DNA of 64,000 bases from Salinisphaera shabanensis E1L3A (GTDB lineage Bacteria; Pseudomonadota; Gammaproteobacteria; Nevskiales; Salinisphaeraceae). Below the pieces are notes generated by a model. That model did not search any database, was not told the DNA's origin, and saw nothing but the letters and a program-made list of their open reading frames with translations. The DNA lies in contig NZ_AFNV02000003.1 in the NCBI RefSeq assembly GCF_000215955.2, forward strand, positions 1-64,000. Direction: 5' to 3'. Below, in pieces: positions 49,787-57,349 of the stretch; position 1 is the first letter of the stretch; each line of letters opens with the position of its first letter. Position numbers and translations under genes: made by a program.

Positions 49787-52522
49787 ATGTCCGATCCTGT
49801 CGACTCTTCTGCCACGAACGATGCTTCGACTACGCCGCGCGGCCCGTTGATTCTCATCGATGGGTCGTCTTGGCTGTATCGTGCGTATCACGTGCTGCCG
49901 CCGCTCACCAACGCGGCCGGCGAGCCTACCGGCGCGATCTACGGCATGACCAACATGCTGCGCAAGTTCCTGCGCGAATACGAGGCCGACCGAATCGTCG
50001 TGGTCTTTGACCCGCGCGGCCCGACCTTCCGTAATGACCTGTTTGCCGACTACAAGGCCAATCGCCCGCCGGTGCCCGAGGAACTGTCGGCTCAGTTCGC
50101 GGGCATTCGCGATGTGGTGACGGCACTCGGGCTGCCGCTGTTGCAGGTCGACGGCGTCGAGGCCGACGACGTGATCGGAACGCTCGCCACCCGCGACGCC
50201 GGTGAGGTTCTGATCGTGACCGGCGACAAGGATATGGCCCAGCTGGTCAACGAGCGCGTGAACCTGCTCGATACCATGCAGGACAGACGCACCGACGTCG
50301 CCCGCGTGCATGAAAAATTTGGCGTCGGCCCCGAACTGATCACCGATTATCTCGCGCTGGTGGGCGATAGTTCCGACAACATCCCGGGCGTGGCCAAGGT
50401 CGGGCCCAAGACGGCCGCGAAGTGGTTGTTGCAGTACGATGGCCTCGATGGCGTGATCGCGCATGCTGGCGAAATCGGCGGCAAGGTTGCGGATAACCTG
50501 CGTGCCGCGCTCGACGATTTGCCGCTGTACAAAGATCTGGCCACGATCCGTTGCGATCTCGACCTGGGCTCGGTCGGCGAAGCGTTGACGCGCCGCGAGG
50601 CCGATATTCGCGCGCTCAGCGATCTCTATCGCGGCTACGAATTCCACCAGTTTCTGGAAGACCTGGACGCACCGGCCGAACAACCCGATGCTGATGTGCC
50701 GGCCGCCCCGGCCGAAACGCATTACCACGAAGTGCGCGACGAAGACGCCCTTGAGGCCATGATGGCCAAACTCGAGGCCGCCGAGCTGATTTGCGTGGAT
50801 ACCGAAACCGATGCTCTCTCGGCGATGCAGTCGAACCTCGTCGGTTTGTCGTTTGCGGTAGAGCCCGGCGAGGCCTGGTATGTCCCGGTCGGACACGACT
50901 ACATGGGCGCGCCGCAACAGCTGCCGATGGCCACGGTTATCGAGCGTGTGCGCGGTGCGCTGGAAAACCCCGACATCGCCAAGCTCGGGCAGCACATCAA
51001 GTACGACATCAACGTATTGCGCCGTCACGGCATTGATGTGCGCGGTGCCGATCACGACACCATGCTCGAATCCTATGTGCTCAACAGCACGGCCACGCGC
51101 CACGATATGGATTCGCTGGCCCAGAAGTATCTCGAACGCAGCACTACCAAGTTTGAAGAGGTAGCCGGCAAAGGGGCCAAGCAGATCACCTTCAACCAGG
51201 TATCGCTGGAAGAAGCCACGCCCTATGCCGCTGAAGATGCCGATATCACCCTGCAGCTGCATCATCGCCTTTACGGCGAACTGGCGGAGAGCCCGCGCCT
51301 GAAAGCACTCTATGAAGAGATCGAGATGCCACTCATGCCGGTGCTTGCACGCGTGGAAGCCAACGGCGTGCTGGTTGATCGCGCCATGCTCGGCCGGGTG
51401 AGCCAGGAAATGGCCGAGCGCATGGCTGAAATTCAGACCCAGGCGTTCGACGCGGCAGGCGGGGAATTCAATCTCGGCTCGCCGACCCAGCTCAAGGATA
51501 TTCTCTTTGATCGGCTGGAACTGCCGGTCATTCGCAAGACACCCAAGGGCGCGCCGTCGACCGCGGAAGACGTGCTGCGTGAACTGGCCGATCAGCACGA
51601 ACTGCCGGCGCTGATCGTTTCGTGGCGCGAACTCTCCAAGCTGCGCTCGACCTATGCCGAGAAGCTGCCTACGCAGATCAACCCGAAGACAGGGCGTATT
51701 CATACCTCCTATCACCAGGCTGTGGCGGCGACGGGGCGACTGTCCTCGTCGGACCCGAACCTGCAGAACATTCCGATCCGTACAGAGTCCGGCCGGCGTA
51801 TCCGCGAAGCCTTTATCGCGCCGGAAGGCCACCAGATTCTGGCTGTCGACTATTCGCAGATCGAGCTGCGCATCATGGCGCATCTCTCCGGCGACCCCGG
51901 GCTGTTGGCTGCCTTCAACGAAGAGCGCGATATTCACTCGGCGACCGCATCAGAAGTGTTCGATACGCCGCTGGACGAGGTCAGTACCGACCAGCGTCGC
52001 GCGGCCAAGGCGATCAACTTCGGCCTCATGTACGGCATGTCGGCGTTCGGCCTGGCCAAGCAGCTGGAAACCTCGCGCGAAGAGGCGGGCGCCTATATCG
52101 ACCGTTTCTTCGAGCGCTTTGCGGGCGTGCGCCGATACATGGATGAAACGCGTAAGCTCGCCAAGGCCGAGGGCTATGTCGAAACGCTGTACGGGCGCCG
52201 CCTGTATCTGCCCGACATCAATGCGCGCAACGGTGCGCGCCGGCAGGGCGCTGAACGTGCGGCGATCAACGCGCCGCTACAAGGCACCGCAGCGGATTTG
52301 ATCAAGAAGGCGATGATCGAGGTCGATGCCTGGCTGCGCGACACGGGCGAACCGGCGCGCATGATCATGCAGGTGCATGACGAGTTGGTCTTCGAAGTAC
52401 CCGATGCCGAAGCCGAGCGCCTCGGCAAGGCGATAAGTCAGCGCATGGGCGCGGTCGCAAAACTTGATGTGCCCTTGCTTGCAGAGGCCGGCATTGCGGC
52501 CAACTGGCAGCAGGCGCACTGA
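49787..52522 (+). CDS. polA: DNA polymerase I
   Basis: 911 aa from ATG 49787 (an in-frame ATG at 49727 gives a non-conserved leader). 5'-3' exonuclease domain with LILIDGSSWLYRAYH and VGDSSDNIPGV. Proofreading domain with intact ICVDTETDALS. Polymerase domain with LAVDYSQIELRIMAHLSG, KAINFGLMYGMSAFGLA and QVHDELVFEV. It fills gaps and removes RNA primers. Followed by the small-RNA array. Confidence 0.97.
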   Translation: MSDPVDSSATNDASTTPRGPLILIDGSSWLYRAYHVLPPLTNAAGEPTGAIYGMTNMLRKFLREYEADRIVVVFDPRGPTFRNDLFADYKANRPPVPEELSAQFAGIRDVVTALGLPLLQVDGVEADDVIGTLATRDAGEVLIVTGDKDMAQLVNERVNLLDTMQDRRTDVARVHEKFGVGPELITDYLALVGDSSDNIPGVAKVGPKTAAKWLLQYDGLDGVIAHAGEIGGKVADNLRAALDDLPLYKDLATIRCDLDLGSVGEALTRREADIRALSDLYRGYEFHQFLEDLDAPAEQPDADVPAAPAETHYHEVRDEDALEAMMAKLEAAELICVDTETDALSAMQSNLVGLSFAVEPGEAWYVPVGHDYMGAPQQLPMATVIERVRGALENPDIAKLGQHIKYDINVLRRHGIDVRGADHDTMLESYVLNSTATRHDMDSLAQKYLERSTTKFEEVAGKGAKQITFNQVSLEEATPYAAEDADITLQLHHRLYGELAESPRLKALYEEIEMPLMPVLARVEANGVLVDRAMLGRVSQEMAERMAEIQTQAFDAAGGEFNLGSPTQLKDILFDRLELPVIRKTPKGAPSTAEDVLRELADQHELPALIVSWRELSKLRSTYAEKLPTQINPKTGRIHTSYHQAVAATGRLSSSDPNLQNIPIRTESGRRIREAFIAPEGHQILAVDYSQIELRIMAHLSGDPGLLAAFNEERDIHSATASEVFDTPLDEVSTDQRRAAKAINFGLMYGMSAFGLAKQLETSREEAGAYIDRFFERFAGVRRYMDETRKLAKAEGYVETLYGRRLYLPDINARNGARRQGAERAAINAPLQGTAADLIKKAMIEVDAWLRDTGEPARMIMQVHDELVFEVPDAEAERLGKAISQRMGAVAKLDVPLLAEAGIAANWQQAH

Positions 52523-52558
52523 GCTCGGAATGCGGTTTAAATTTTTTTTCGAATATCG

Positions 52559-52586
52559 GGAACTCGGCGGTAAACGCCGGGTCTGA
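52559..52586 (+). promoter_or_regulatory. Sigma-E-type promoter of sRNA copy 1
   Basis: GGAACT (52559-52564), 16 bp, GTCTGA (52581-52586). This is the GGAACTT-N16-TCTGA form of RpoE/AlgU promoters. Start of transcription expected at about 52592. Confidence 0.75.
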
Positions 52587-52591
52587 CCTTC

Positions 52592-52710
52592 CATGAGCGT
52601 TACGATGCTCAACCGCTTTTCTCCCTGAGCGGTAATCAATATCCGGTTTCCCCCCAAGAACCGGAGTACTTGCCCCGACGGCGTTCCCCCGCGCCGTCGG
52701 GGTTTTTCTT
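52592..52710 (+). ncRNA. Small RNA, copy 1 of 3 (ErsA/Spot 42 locus)
   Basis: About 118 nt; the 5' end is estimated from the promoter. Four hairpins: (1) TGAGC/GCTCA at 52594-52611; (2) CCGCT/AGCGG at 52613-52632 with loop TTTCTCCCTG; (3) CCGGTT/AACCGG at 52643-52664 with loop TCCCCCCAAG; (4) an 11-bp terminator stem 52673-52702 with loop TTCCCCCG, then a T run. Three of the four loops are C-rich, which suits pairing to Shine-Dalgarno sequences. Located between polA and engB, as ErsA of Pseudomonas and Spot 42 of enterics are. Not a protein gene: no start codon with a usable frame. Confidence 0.82.
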
Positions 52711-52781
52711 GTCCAGCGGTTCTAATGGCGTCAGCTTAAGAGTGGCTTGAGCGGACCGTCGAAAATAAATCGCCGAGATCG

Positions 52782-52810
52782 GGAACTCGCCAGCCAGGGT
52801 CGTGGTCTGA
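52782..52810 (+). promoter_or_regulatory. Sigma-E-type promoter of sRNA copy 2
   Basis: GGAACT (52782-52787), 17 bp, GTCTGA (52805-52810), matching the promoters of copies 1 and 3. Confidence 0.75.
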
Positions 52811-52815
52811 CCTTA

Positions 52816-52928
52816 TACAAGCGCGGAGCTTGACCGCTTTTCTCCCTGAGCGGTAACCGAATCCGGTTCCCCCCAAGAACCGGTAAATTACCCCGATCGG
52901 CTCTCCCCCAGCCATCGGGGTTTTTTTT
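52816..52928 (+). ncRNA. Small RNA, copy 2 of 3
   Basis: About 113 nt. Hairpins: (1) CAAGC/GCTTG at 52818-52832, different bases from copy 1 but still paired; (2) CCGCT/AGCGG at 52834-52853 with the same TTTCTCCCTG loop; (3) CCGGTT/AACCGG at 52863-52883 with loop CCCCCCAAG; (4) terminator CCCCGAT.GGCT/AGCC.ATCGGGG at 52891-52920 with loop CTCCCCC and eight T. The loop sequences are kept while stems 1 and 4 have changed on both sides, evidence for a selected RNA structure. Confidence 0.82.
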
Positions 52929-52997
52929 GCCAATTCAGCTGGTTGGTTCTCCCAGAACCATCCGCTGCAAGCAAGCAAAATTTTTTTTTTATTTCTT

Positions 52998-53025
52998 GGA
53001 ACAAACCGATTCAGTGCCGGTCTGA
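52998..53025 (+). promoter_or_regulatory. Sigma-E-type promoter of sRNA copy 3
   Basis: GGAACA (52998-53003), 16 bp, GTCTGA (53020-53025). Preceded by a run of ten T followed by ATTTCTT. Confidence 0.7.
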
Positions 53026-53030
53026 TCTTA

Positions 53031-53140
53031 TGCAAGCGCAATACTTGCCCGCTTTTCTCCCTGAGCGGTAATTCGATCCGGTTCCCCCCAAGGCTGGATC
53101 GTGTGCCCTGGCGGTATTCCCCCTACCGCCGGGGCTTTTT
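53031..53140 (+). ncRNA. Small RNA, copy 3 of 3
   Basis: About 110 nt. Hairpins: (1) GCAAG/CTTGC at 53032-53048; (2) CCGCT/AGCGG at 53049-53068, loop TTTCTCCCTG unchanged; (3) CGATCC/GGATCG at 53074-53101, a stem quite unlike copies 1-2 but again self-complementary, enclosing GGTTCCCCCCAAGG; (4) terminator stem 53106-53134 (11 bp including a G-T pair), loop TTCCCCC, then five T. The most diverged copy, but it keeps every C-rich loop, the promoter and the terminator. Confidence 0.8.
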
Positions 53141-53187
53141 ATTCCCTGAGCAATCAAACTGTTGTTGTGGCTACTTTATGCCATAGA

Positions 53188-53223
53188 AAAACCGGCGCGT
53201 CGATTAAAACGGCCGGTTTTCCG
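53188..53223. terminator. Bidirectional terminator between the sRNA array and the minus-strand genes
   Basis: AAAACCGGC (53188-53196) and GCCGGTTTT (53212-53220) form a perfect 9-bp inverted repeat with A and T flanks, able to end transcripts from both sides. Confidence 0.65.
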
Positions 53224-53267
53224 ATGAGCGGTCGACGTTTGCGGTATGGCGTGTAAACAACGCTTGG

Positions 53268-53468
53268 TCAATTGGGTTTTGCCGGCATGCGCCGGTTGAG
53301 ATCCTCGCGCACGCTCAGCAGAAGCAGTTCGTGAAACAAGGACTTGATAGCGGGCGAGCGTTCGCCGCCACCGTCCCAGGCCACCTGCACATGGCCGGAA
53401 TCGATATCGATGATCTCTAGCTGGGGGCGGCCCTGTCGGTCGAGCCAGGCCCGAATGTCATATCCCAT
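53268..53468 (-). CDS. Small hypothetical protein
   Basis: 66 aa from ATG 53468, chosen because AGGAGGG stands just upstream. MGYDIRAWLDRQGRPQLEI is followed by DIDSGHVQVAWDGG and a helical C-terminus (FHELLLLSVREDLNRRM). No signal or membrane segment. I do not recognise the family. It lies 70 nt downstream of engB on the same strand and may be co-transcribed. Confidence 0.65.
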   Translation of the reverse strand: MGYDIRAWLDRQGRPQLEIIDIDSGHVQVAWDGGGERSPAIKSLFHELLLLSVREDLNRRMPAKPN

Positions 53469-53538
53469 GTATAGGCCCTCCTGAAGGATGCCGTTCGAGC
53501 ATACATGAGAATGATTCGCATTTGCACCTATCGGCGCG

Positions 53539-54153
53539 CTATTGCACCACCTGCTCGTTAACGCCGGTGGCAAAGGCCGCGATCGCAGCGCGTGCTTCGT
53601 CGATACCCTGGCGTTTGGTGGCGGAAAACAACTGCACGCTCGCGTCCGGCATCTCGCGTTCGACCTTGCGCAGGATATTGAGCTGCTGATTGCGCGACAG
53701 CTTGTCGGCTTTGGTCAGTAACAGGTGAAAACCCAGGCCTTGTTCTTCACCCCAGCCAATGAGCTGACGGTCGAACTCCATGAGGGGGCGGCGTGCATCC
53801 ATGATGAGTACAACGCCGGCCAGCGTGGTGCGCGTTGCCAGATAGCCTTCGATGAGCGCCTGCCAGGCGGCCTTGACTGCGGGCGGAACCTTGGCGAAAC
53901 CGTAGCCCGGCAGGTCAGCGAAGCGAAGTTGGTCGCTGGTAAAGAAATTGATGGCCTGTGTACGGCCTGGCGTCTTACTGGTGCGCGCGAGCCCGGTGCG
54001 CTCGCAAAGGGCGTTGAGTGCGCTGGATTTACCCGCGTTGGAACGTCCTGCGAAAGCGATTTCCGCGCCCGCCGGTTCGGGGAATGCGCGCGGATTGGGT
54101 GCTGAGCATATGAAGCGCATTGCTTTAAAATCGGCAGGCGTAATGCTTGTCAT
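53539..54153 (-). CDS. engB: Ribosome biogenesis GTP-binding protein YihA/YsxC (EngB)
   Basis: 204 aa from ATG 54153. G1 is FAGRSNAGKSSALNALC, then RTSKTPGRTQAINFF (G2) and DLPGYGFAKV (G3), and LLTKADKL (G4). It is an essential GTPase for late 50S assembly. Its pairing with polA across an sRNA locus is the classic gammaproteobacterial arrangement. Divergent from the cytochrome c4 gene. Confidence 0.96.
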   Translation of the reverse strand: MTSITPADFKAMRFICSAPNPRAFPEPAGAEIAFAGRSNAGKSSALNALCERTGLARTSKTPGRTQAINFFTSDQLRFADLPGYGFAKVPPAVKAAWQALIEGYLATRTTLAGVVLIMDARRPLMEFDRQLIGWGEEQGLGFHLLLTKADKLSRNQQLNILRKVEREMPDASVQLFSATKRQGIDEARAAIAAFATGVNEQVVQ

Positions 54154-54325
54154 GTCGAACGAACCGGCAGAAACAGAGTGAAAGAGAACAGGGCGGACAT
54201 GTGCGAGACTGTGGCGTACGTGACGGGTGGTATACAATAAAGACTATATCCAGTGGGCAGCCAAGATCCGATAGGCATCGGATAGCGCCATTGTGCTGCC
54301 GTTTTGCGTCGGAGACGACTACGAC

Positions 54326-55222
54326 ATGACCAAGCGCTTTTTTGTGTTGTTCGGCTTGATGATCTGTGCCGGGGCGGTCGCTGCCGAGCCGTTGGTGGAC
54401 GGCGACGTCGAGGCCGGCAAGACCCGATCCGCCCAGTGTGCGGCCTGTCACGGCCCGCAGGGCAACATGGAATCCGGCCAGTTTCCAAAGCTCGCCGGTC
54501 AGGGCGCGCCGTATATTTACGAGCAGCTCAAGCTGTTCAAGTCCGGCGAACGCCAGAACGCGATCATGGCCGGGCAGGCAGCGGGTCTGAGCGACGAGGA
54601 CATGAAAAACCTGGCGGCTTATTTCGCGGCCCAGCAAACGCGCCCCGGCGCTGCTGATGTCGCAGTCGCGCCTGCCGGCGCCGTGCTGTACCACGGCGGT
54701 AATTCGGAAAAGGGCGTGCCGGCCTGTTCCGGGTGCCATGGCCCGAGCGGCCTGGGTAACGCGGCCGCCAAGTTCCCGCGGTTATCGGGTCAGTCGTCCC
54801 AGTATATTGCCGCCCAGCTCAAGGCTTATCGCAGCGGTGACCGCGCGGGCTATCGCAATGCCACGATCATGAACGGCGTCGCTGAAAACCTCAGCGATGA
54901 CGATATCCAGGCGCTATCGTCCTATGTCGCCGGGCTGGCGCCCGCCACCGGCGATAAGAAAGGCAACGATTACGGTGCCTTGATGCAGAATGCCGGTGGC
55001 CCGGCGGGCGCTGCTGCCGGCCAGAATGCGGCGACAGGCGGCGACGGTGAGCAAGCTTCGCCGCAGGATGCCAACGCCAGCGAGCAGCAGTCGCAGGATG
55101 CAGATGCCGCTGCCAAGCAAGAAACCGGCGCGGCGGCTGGCGATGATGCGGCCGATACGGCGGACGAGAACGCCGAGGAAGATGACGCGGCTGATAACGA
55201 AGAAAATGCCAACGCGCAGTAG
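54326..55222 (+). CDS. Diheme cytochrome c4 with long acidic C-terminal tail
   Basis: 298 aa from ATG 54326. A signal peptide (FFVLFGLMICAGAVAA) is followed by two homologous cytochrome c domains with heme motifs CAACH (38-42) and CSGCH (134-138), each with a downstream Met region (AIMAGQA, TIMNGVA). This is cytochrome c4, a periplasmic electron donor to terminal oxidases. Normal c4 ends near residue 210; here about 80 extra residues made mostly of A, D, E, Q, N and S follow, probably disordered and strongly negative. Confidence 0.93.
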   Translation: MTKRFFVLFGLMICAGAVAAEPLVDGDVEAGKTRSAQCAACHGPQGNMESGQFPKLAGQGAPYIYEQLKLFKSGERQNAIMAGQAAGLSDEDMKNLAAYFAAQQTRPGAADVAVAPAGAVLYHGGNSEKGVPACSGCHGPSGLGNAAAKFPRLSGQSSQYIAAQLKAYRSGDRAGYRNATIMNGVAENLSDDDIQALSSYVAGLAPATGDKKGNDYGALMQNAGGPAGAAAGQNAATGGDGEQASPQDANASEQQSQDADAAAKQETGAAAGDDAADTADENAEEDDAADNEENANAQ

Positions 55223-55261
55223 CTGACCGGTCGGGCTGCGCTTCAACAAGGTCGAGCGAAG

Positions 55262-55906
55262 ATGAAGACGTGGCGCATTGGAACGGGCTTGATTCTGCTG
55301 TTGATCGTGGGCGTAGTCCACGCTCAGGGGCTTATGATTTCGCGCTATGTGGAAGGCGAGCACTATCTGCCGGCCAAGCAGCCGATCGATCAGCCCGACG
55401 ACGGCAAGATTCACGTCACGGAGTTCTTTCTCTATAGCTGCCCGCATTGCTATCACCTGGAGTCCGATCTCAACGCCTGGCGTGATGCGTTGGGCGACGA
55501 TGTCGAATTCGCACGGATACCGGTATTGTTCAGCGCCGGCGGCGAGCCCTATGCACGGCTTTATTACACTGCCGAAACGCTAGGCGTGCTCGAGCAGGTT
55601 CACGACAAGATCTTCGCCGCTATCCACGAACAAGGCCGGCGCCTGCTCAGCGAATCGGCAATGCGCGATTTCATGGTGTCGCAGGGCGTAGACGGCGAGC
55701 GTTTCGTCGAAGTTTATGAAAGCGACGAAATCACCGCCAAATTACGCCAGGCCGCACAGGCAATGCAGGCGTATCCGGTAACGGCCACACCGAGCCTTAC
55801 CGTAGCGGGTCGTTACTATGTCACCGGGCGTACCGCCGGCAGCAACGATCGCATGCTCAAAGTGGCCGATTATCTGATCGCCCAGCAGCGCACCGCCGGC
55901 AAGTAA
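55262..55906 (+). CDS. dsbA: Thiol:disulfide interchange protein DsbA
   Basis: 214 aa. Signal peptide (LILLLIVGVVHAQG), active site C60PHC63 in FFLYSCPHCYHLE and cis-Pro loop VTATPSLTV. Thioredoxin fold with the helical insertion of DsbA. It oxidises periplasmic proteins. It follows cytochrome c4 by 39 nt, a common gene order (cc4-dsbA behind engB) in Pseudomonas-like bacteria. Confidence 0.95.
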   Translation: MKTWRIGTGLILLLIVGVVHAQGLMISRYVEGEHYLPAKQPIDQPDDGKIHVTEFFLYSCPHCYHLESDLNAWRDALGDDVEFARIPVLFSAGGEPYARLYYTAETLGVLEQVHDKIFAAIHEQGRRLLSESAMRDFMVSQGVDGERFVEVYESDEITAKLRQAAQAMQAYPVTATPSLTVAGRYYVTGRTAGSNDRMLKVADYLIAQQRTAGK

Positions 55907-55930
55907 TCTTTAATCTATCAGCCAGACCTA

Positions 55931-55955
55931 GCCCACAACGCTTATATGTGTGGGC
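55931..55955. repeat. Inverted repeat after dsbA
   Basis: GCCCACA and TGTGGGC pair across 11 nt in the 220-bp gap behind dsbA. There is no T run, so a terminator role is doubtful. The rest of the gap (to 56126) shows nothing I recognise. Confidence 0.4.
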
Positions 55956-56126
55956 GCCGGTGTGCGGCGGCTGGACGCCTGGCCGCTACCCGGCGACGAC
56001 GATGCCAATACCCGACCGCCTGCGCGCGTGGCGTACGAGGCCTCGTCGATCGCGTAGAGGTGTTCGAGCCGAGCTGTTGTCTAGTCGCAGATAGGCCGCG
56101 CGTGGCTTAGCCGCTGGTGTTGCTGC

Positions 56127-57344
56127 TCAGTCCTGTTCGGTTTCCAGAACGATCTGCCAATCACCGTCGTCGCTCTGTCGCCAGTACTGAACCTTGCGAT
56201 CTTCGGCGTGATAATTGTTGCTGGTGTAGGCCTGGTTGAACATCACCTTCATCATTCGGTCCTCGCCGGGATAACGCATGATGCTGATATCGCTCAGGTC
56301 GACTTCGATCTTGGTTTTGGTTGCGTTGATACGCTTCTTCTCGATCGCGAAGTCTTCCTTGTCGAGACCCTTATCGCTGATGAAGCTGGGCGCGTAGTAG
56401 GCGAGATAGGATTTCGTGTCGATCGCCTGCCAGCTGTGGCGCCAGGATTCGATCGCCGCAAGCATGTCGCTTCGCTGCTGCTCCACCTCGGCGGCAGAGA
56501 CCCAGTTCAGGCCGGTGGTCATGATCACCGGCGTCTTGCCAATTGTGACCTGTTCACGAATGGACTCGAAGTCGTCGTTGGCGATGACGACACAGCCTTC
56601 GCTGGCACGCGGCGTGCGCGAATAGGTCGTACGTGGCACGCCGTGTAGCCAGATACCGTAACCGGTACGCCCGTGCAGCCGATCGAGAGCGTTGGGGTAG
56701 TTCACCGGCAGCGCACCGACGCCGTAGATTTCGGGCAGGCGGTTGTCGTCGATATAGCGGGTGATGTGATAAATGCCGATCGGCGTGCGCATGTCGCCTT
56801 CAACCTGCTTCCCGGCGCCACCACGGCCGATGGTGGTATAGAAATCGGATAGCAGCCGCGGCACGCCCTGCTCGTTTTCAAACAGGTACAGGCGATTGTT
56901 CGACAGATCGACCACGACGACGTGATCGTATTCCGGCGAGAGTTGCAGAATCACGTCCGGCACCTTGCCGTCGGTGGCCGCGGACACACGATGCGCCCAG
57001 CGGCTTTTTGCCTCGTCGAGCAAGGCGTCGCGCTGATCGCGCATTTTTTCGCTGATCGCAGGGTCGATGCTGCGCCCGGTGCGCGCGACCATCAGTTCGC
57101 CGTAGACGAGCTGCGCCAGGCGGAAATTCGGGCGCGCTTCGATCAGATCGGATAGATCGTTGATCGCGCTATCGTAATCGCCCTTCTGAGCGAGATTGAG
57201 CACCGCCAATAGCTGGGCTTCGGCACTGGAGTGAACCTTGCCGGCGGCCGCGGCCTGGGTTTCAGTCCCTGCGGCGAGCGCGGCTGTCCATGCCACGCAG
57301 CACGCGAGCAGCAGAAAACCGTAGATGGCCTGACGGGCACGCAT
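56127..57344 (-). CDS. L,D-transpeptidase (YkuD domain) with C-terminal NTF2-like domain
   Basis: 405 aa. Signal peptide, a short helical part (about 40-120), then the YkuD domain (about 135-280) with the catalytic motif H234G ... S248EGC251VVI. The last 120 residues (from ESWRHSWQAIDTKSYLAYYA) look like a SnoaL/NTF2-like fold. Such periplasmic enzymes make 3-3 peptidoglycan cross-links or attach lipoproteins; YafK/YbiS-like members match best. It lies 5 nt behind a TPR protein gene on the same strand. Confidence 0.9.
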   Translation of the reverse strand: MRARQAIYGFLLLACCVAWTAALAAGTETQAAAAGKVHSSAEAQLLAVLNLAQKGDYDSAINDLSDLIEARPNFRLAQLVYGELMVARTGRSIDPAISEKMRDQRDALLDEAKSRWAHRVSAATDGKVPDVILQLSPEYDHVVVVDLSNNRLYLFENEQGVPRLLSDFYTTIGRGGAGKQVEGDMRTPIGIYHITRYIDDNRLPEIYGVGALPVNYPNALDRLHGRTGYGIWLHGVPRTTYSRTPRASEGCVVIANDDFESIREQVTIGKTPVIMTTGLNWVSAAEVEQQRSDMLAAIESWRHSWQAIDTKSYLAYYAPSFISDKGLDKEDFAIEKKRINATKTKIEVDLSDISIMRYPGEDRMMKVMFNQAYTSNNYHAEDRKVQYWRQSDDGDWQIVLETEQD

Positions 57345-57349
57345 AGAAA

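Noticed and set aside
49730-51937. 735-codon minus-strand frame opposite polA
   Set aside because: Antisense shadow of DNA polymerase I.
52736-53041. 101-codon minus-strand frame across the sRNA array
   Set aside because: It runs through sRNA copy 2 and its terminator, has no Shine-Dalgarno and repeats no motif; the plus-strand RNA structure explains the sequence better.
52540-53140. CRISPR-like reading of the three spaced repeats
   Set aside because: Units are about 215-225 bp apart, individually structured and each has promoter and terminator; there are no short identical repeats with unique spacers and no cas genes.
55931-55955. Rho-independent terminator of dsbA
   Set aside because: The stem is present but no T run follows on either strand, so it is listed only as an inverted repeat.
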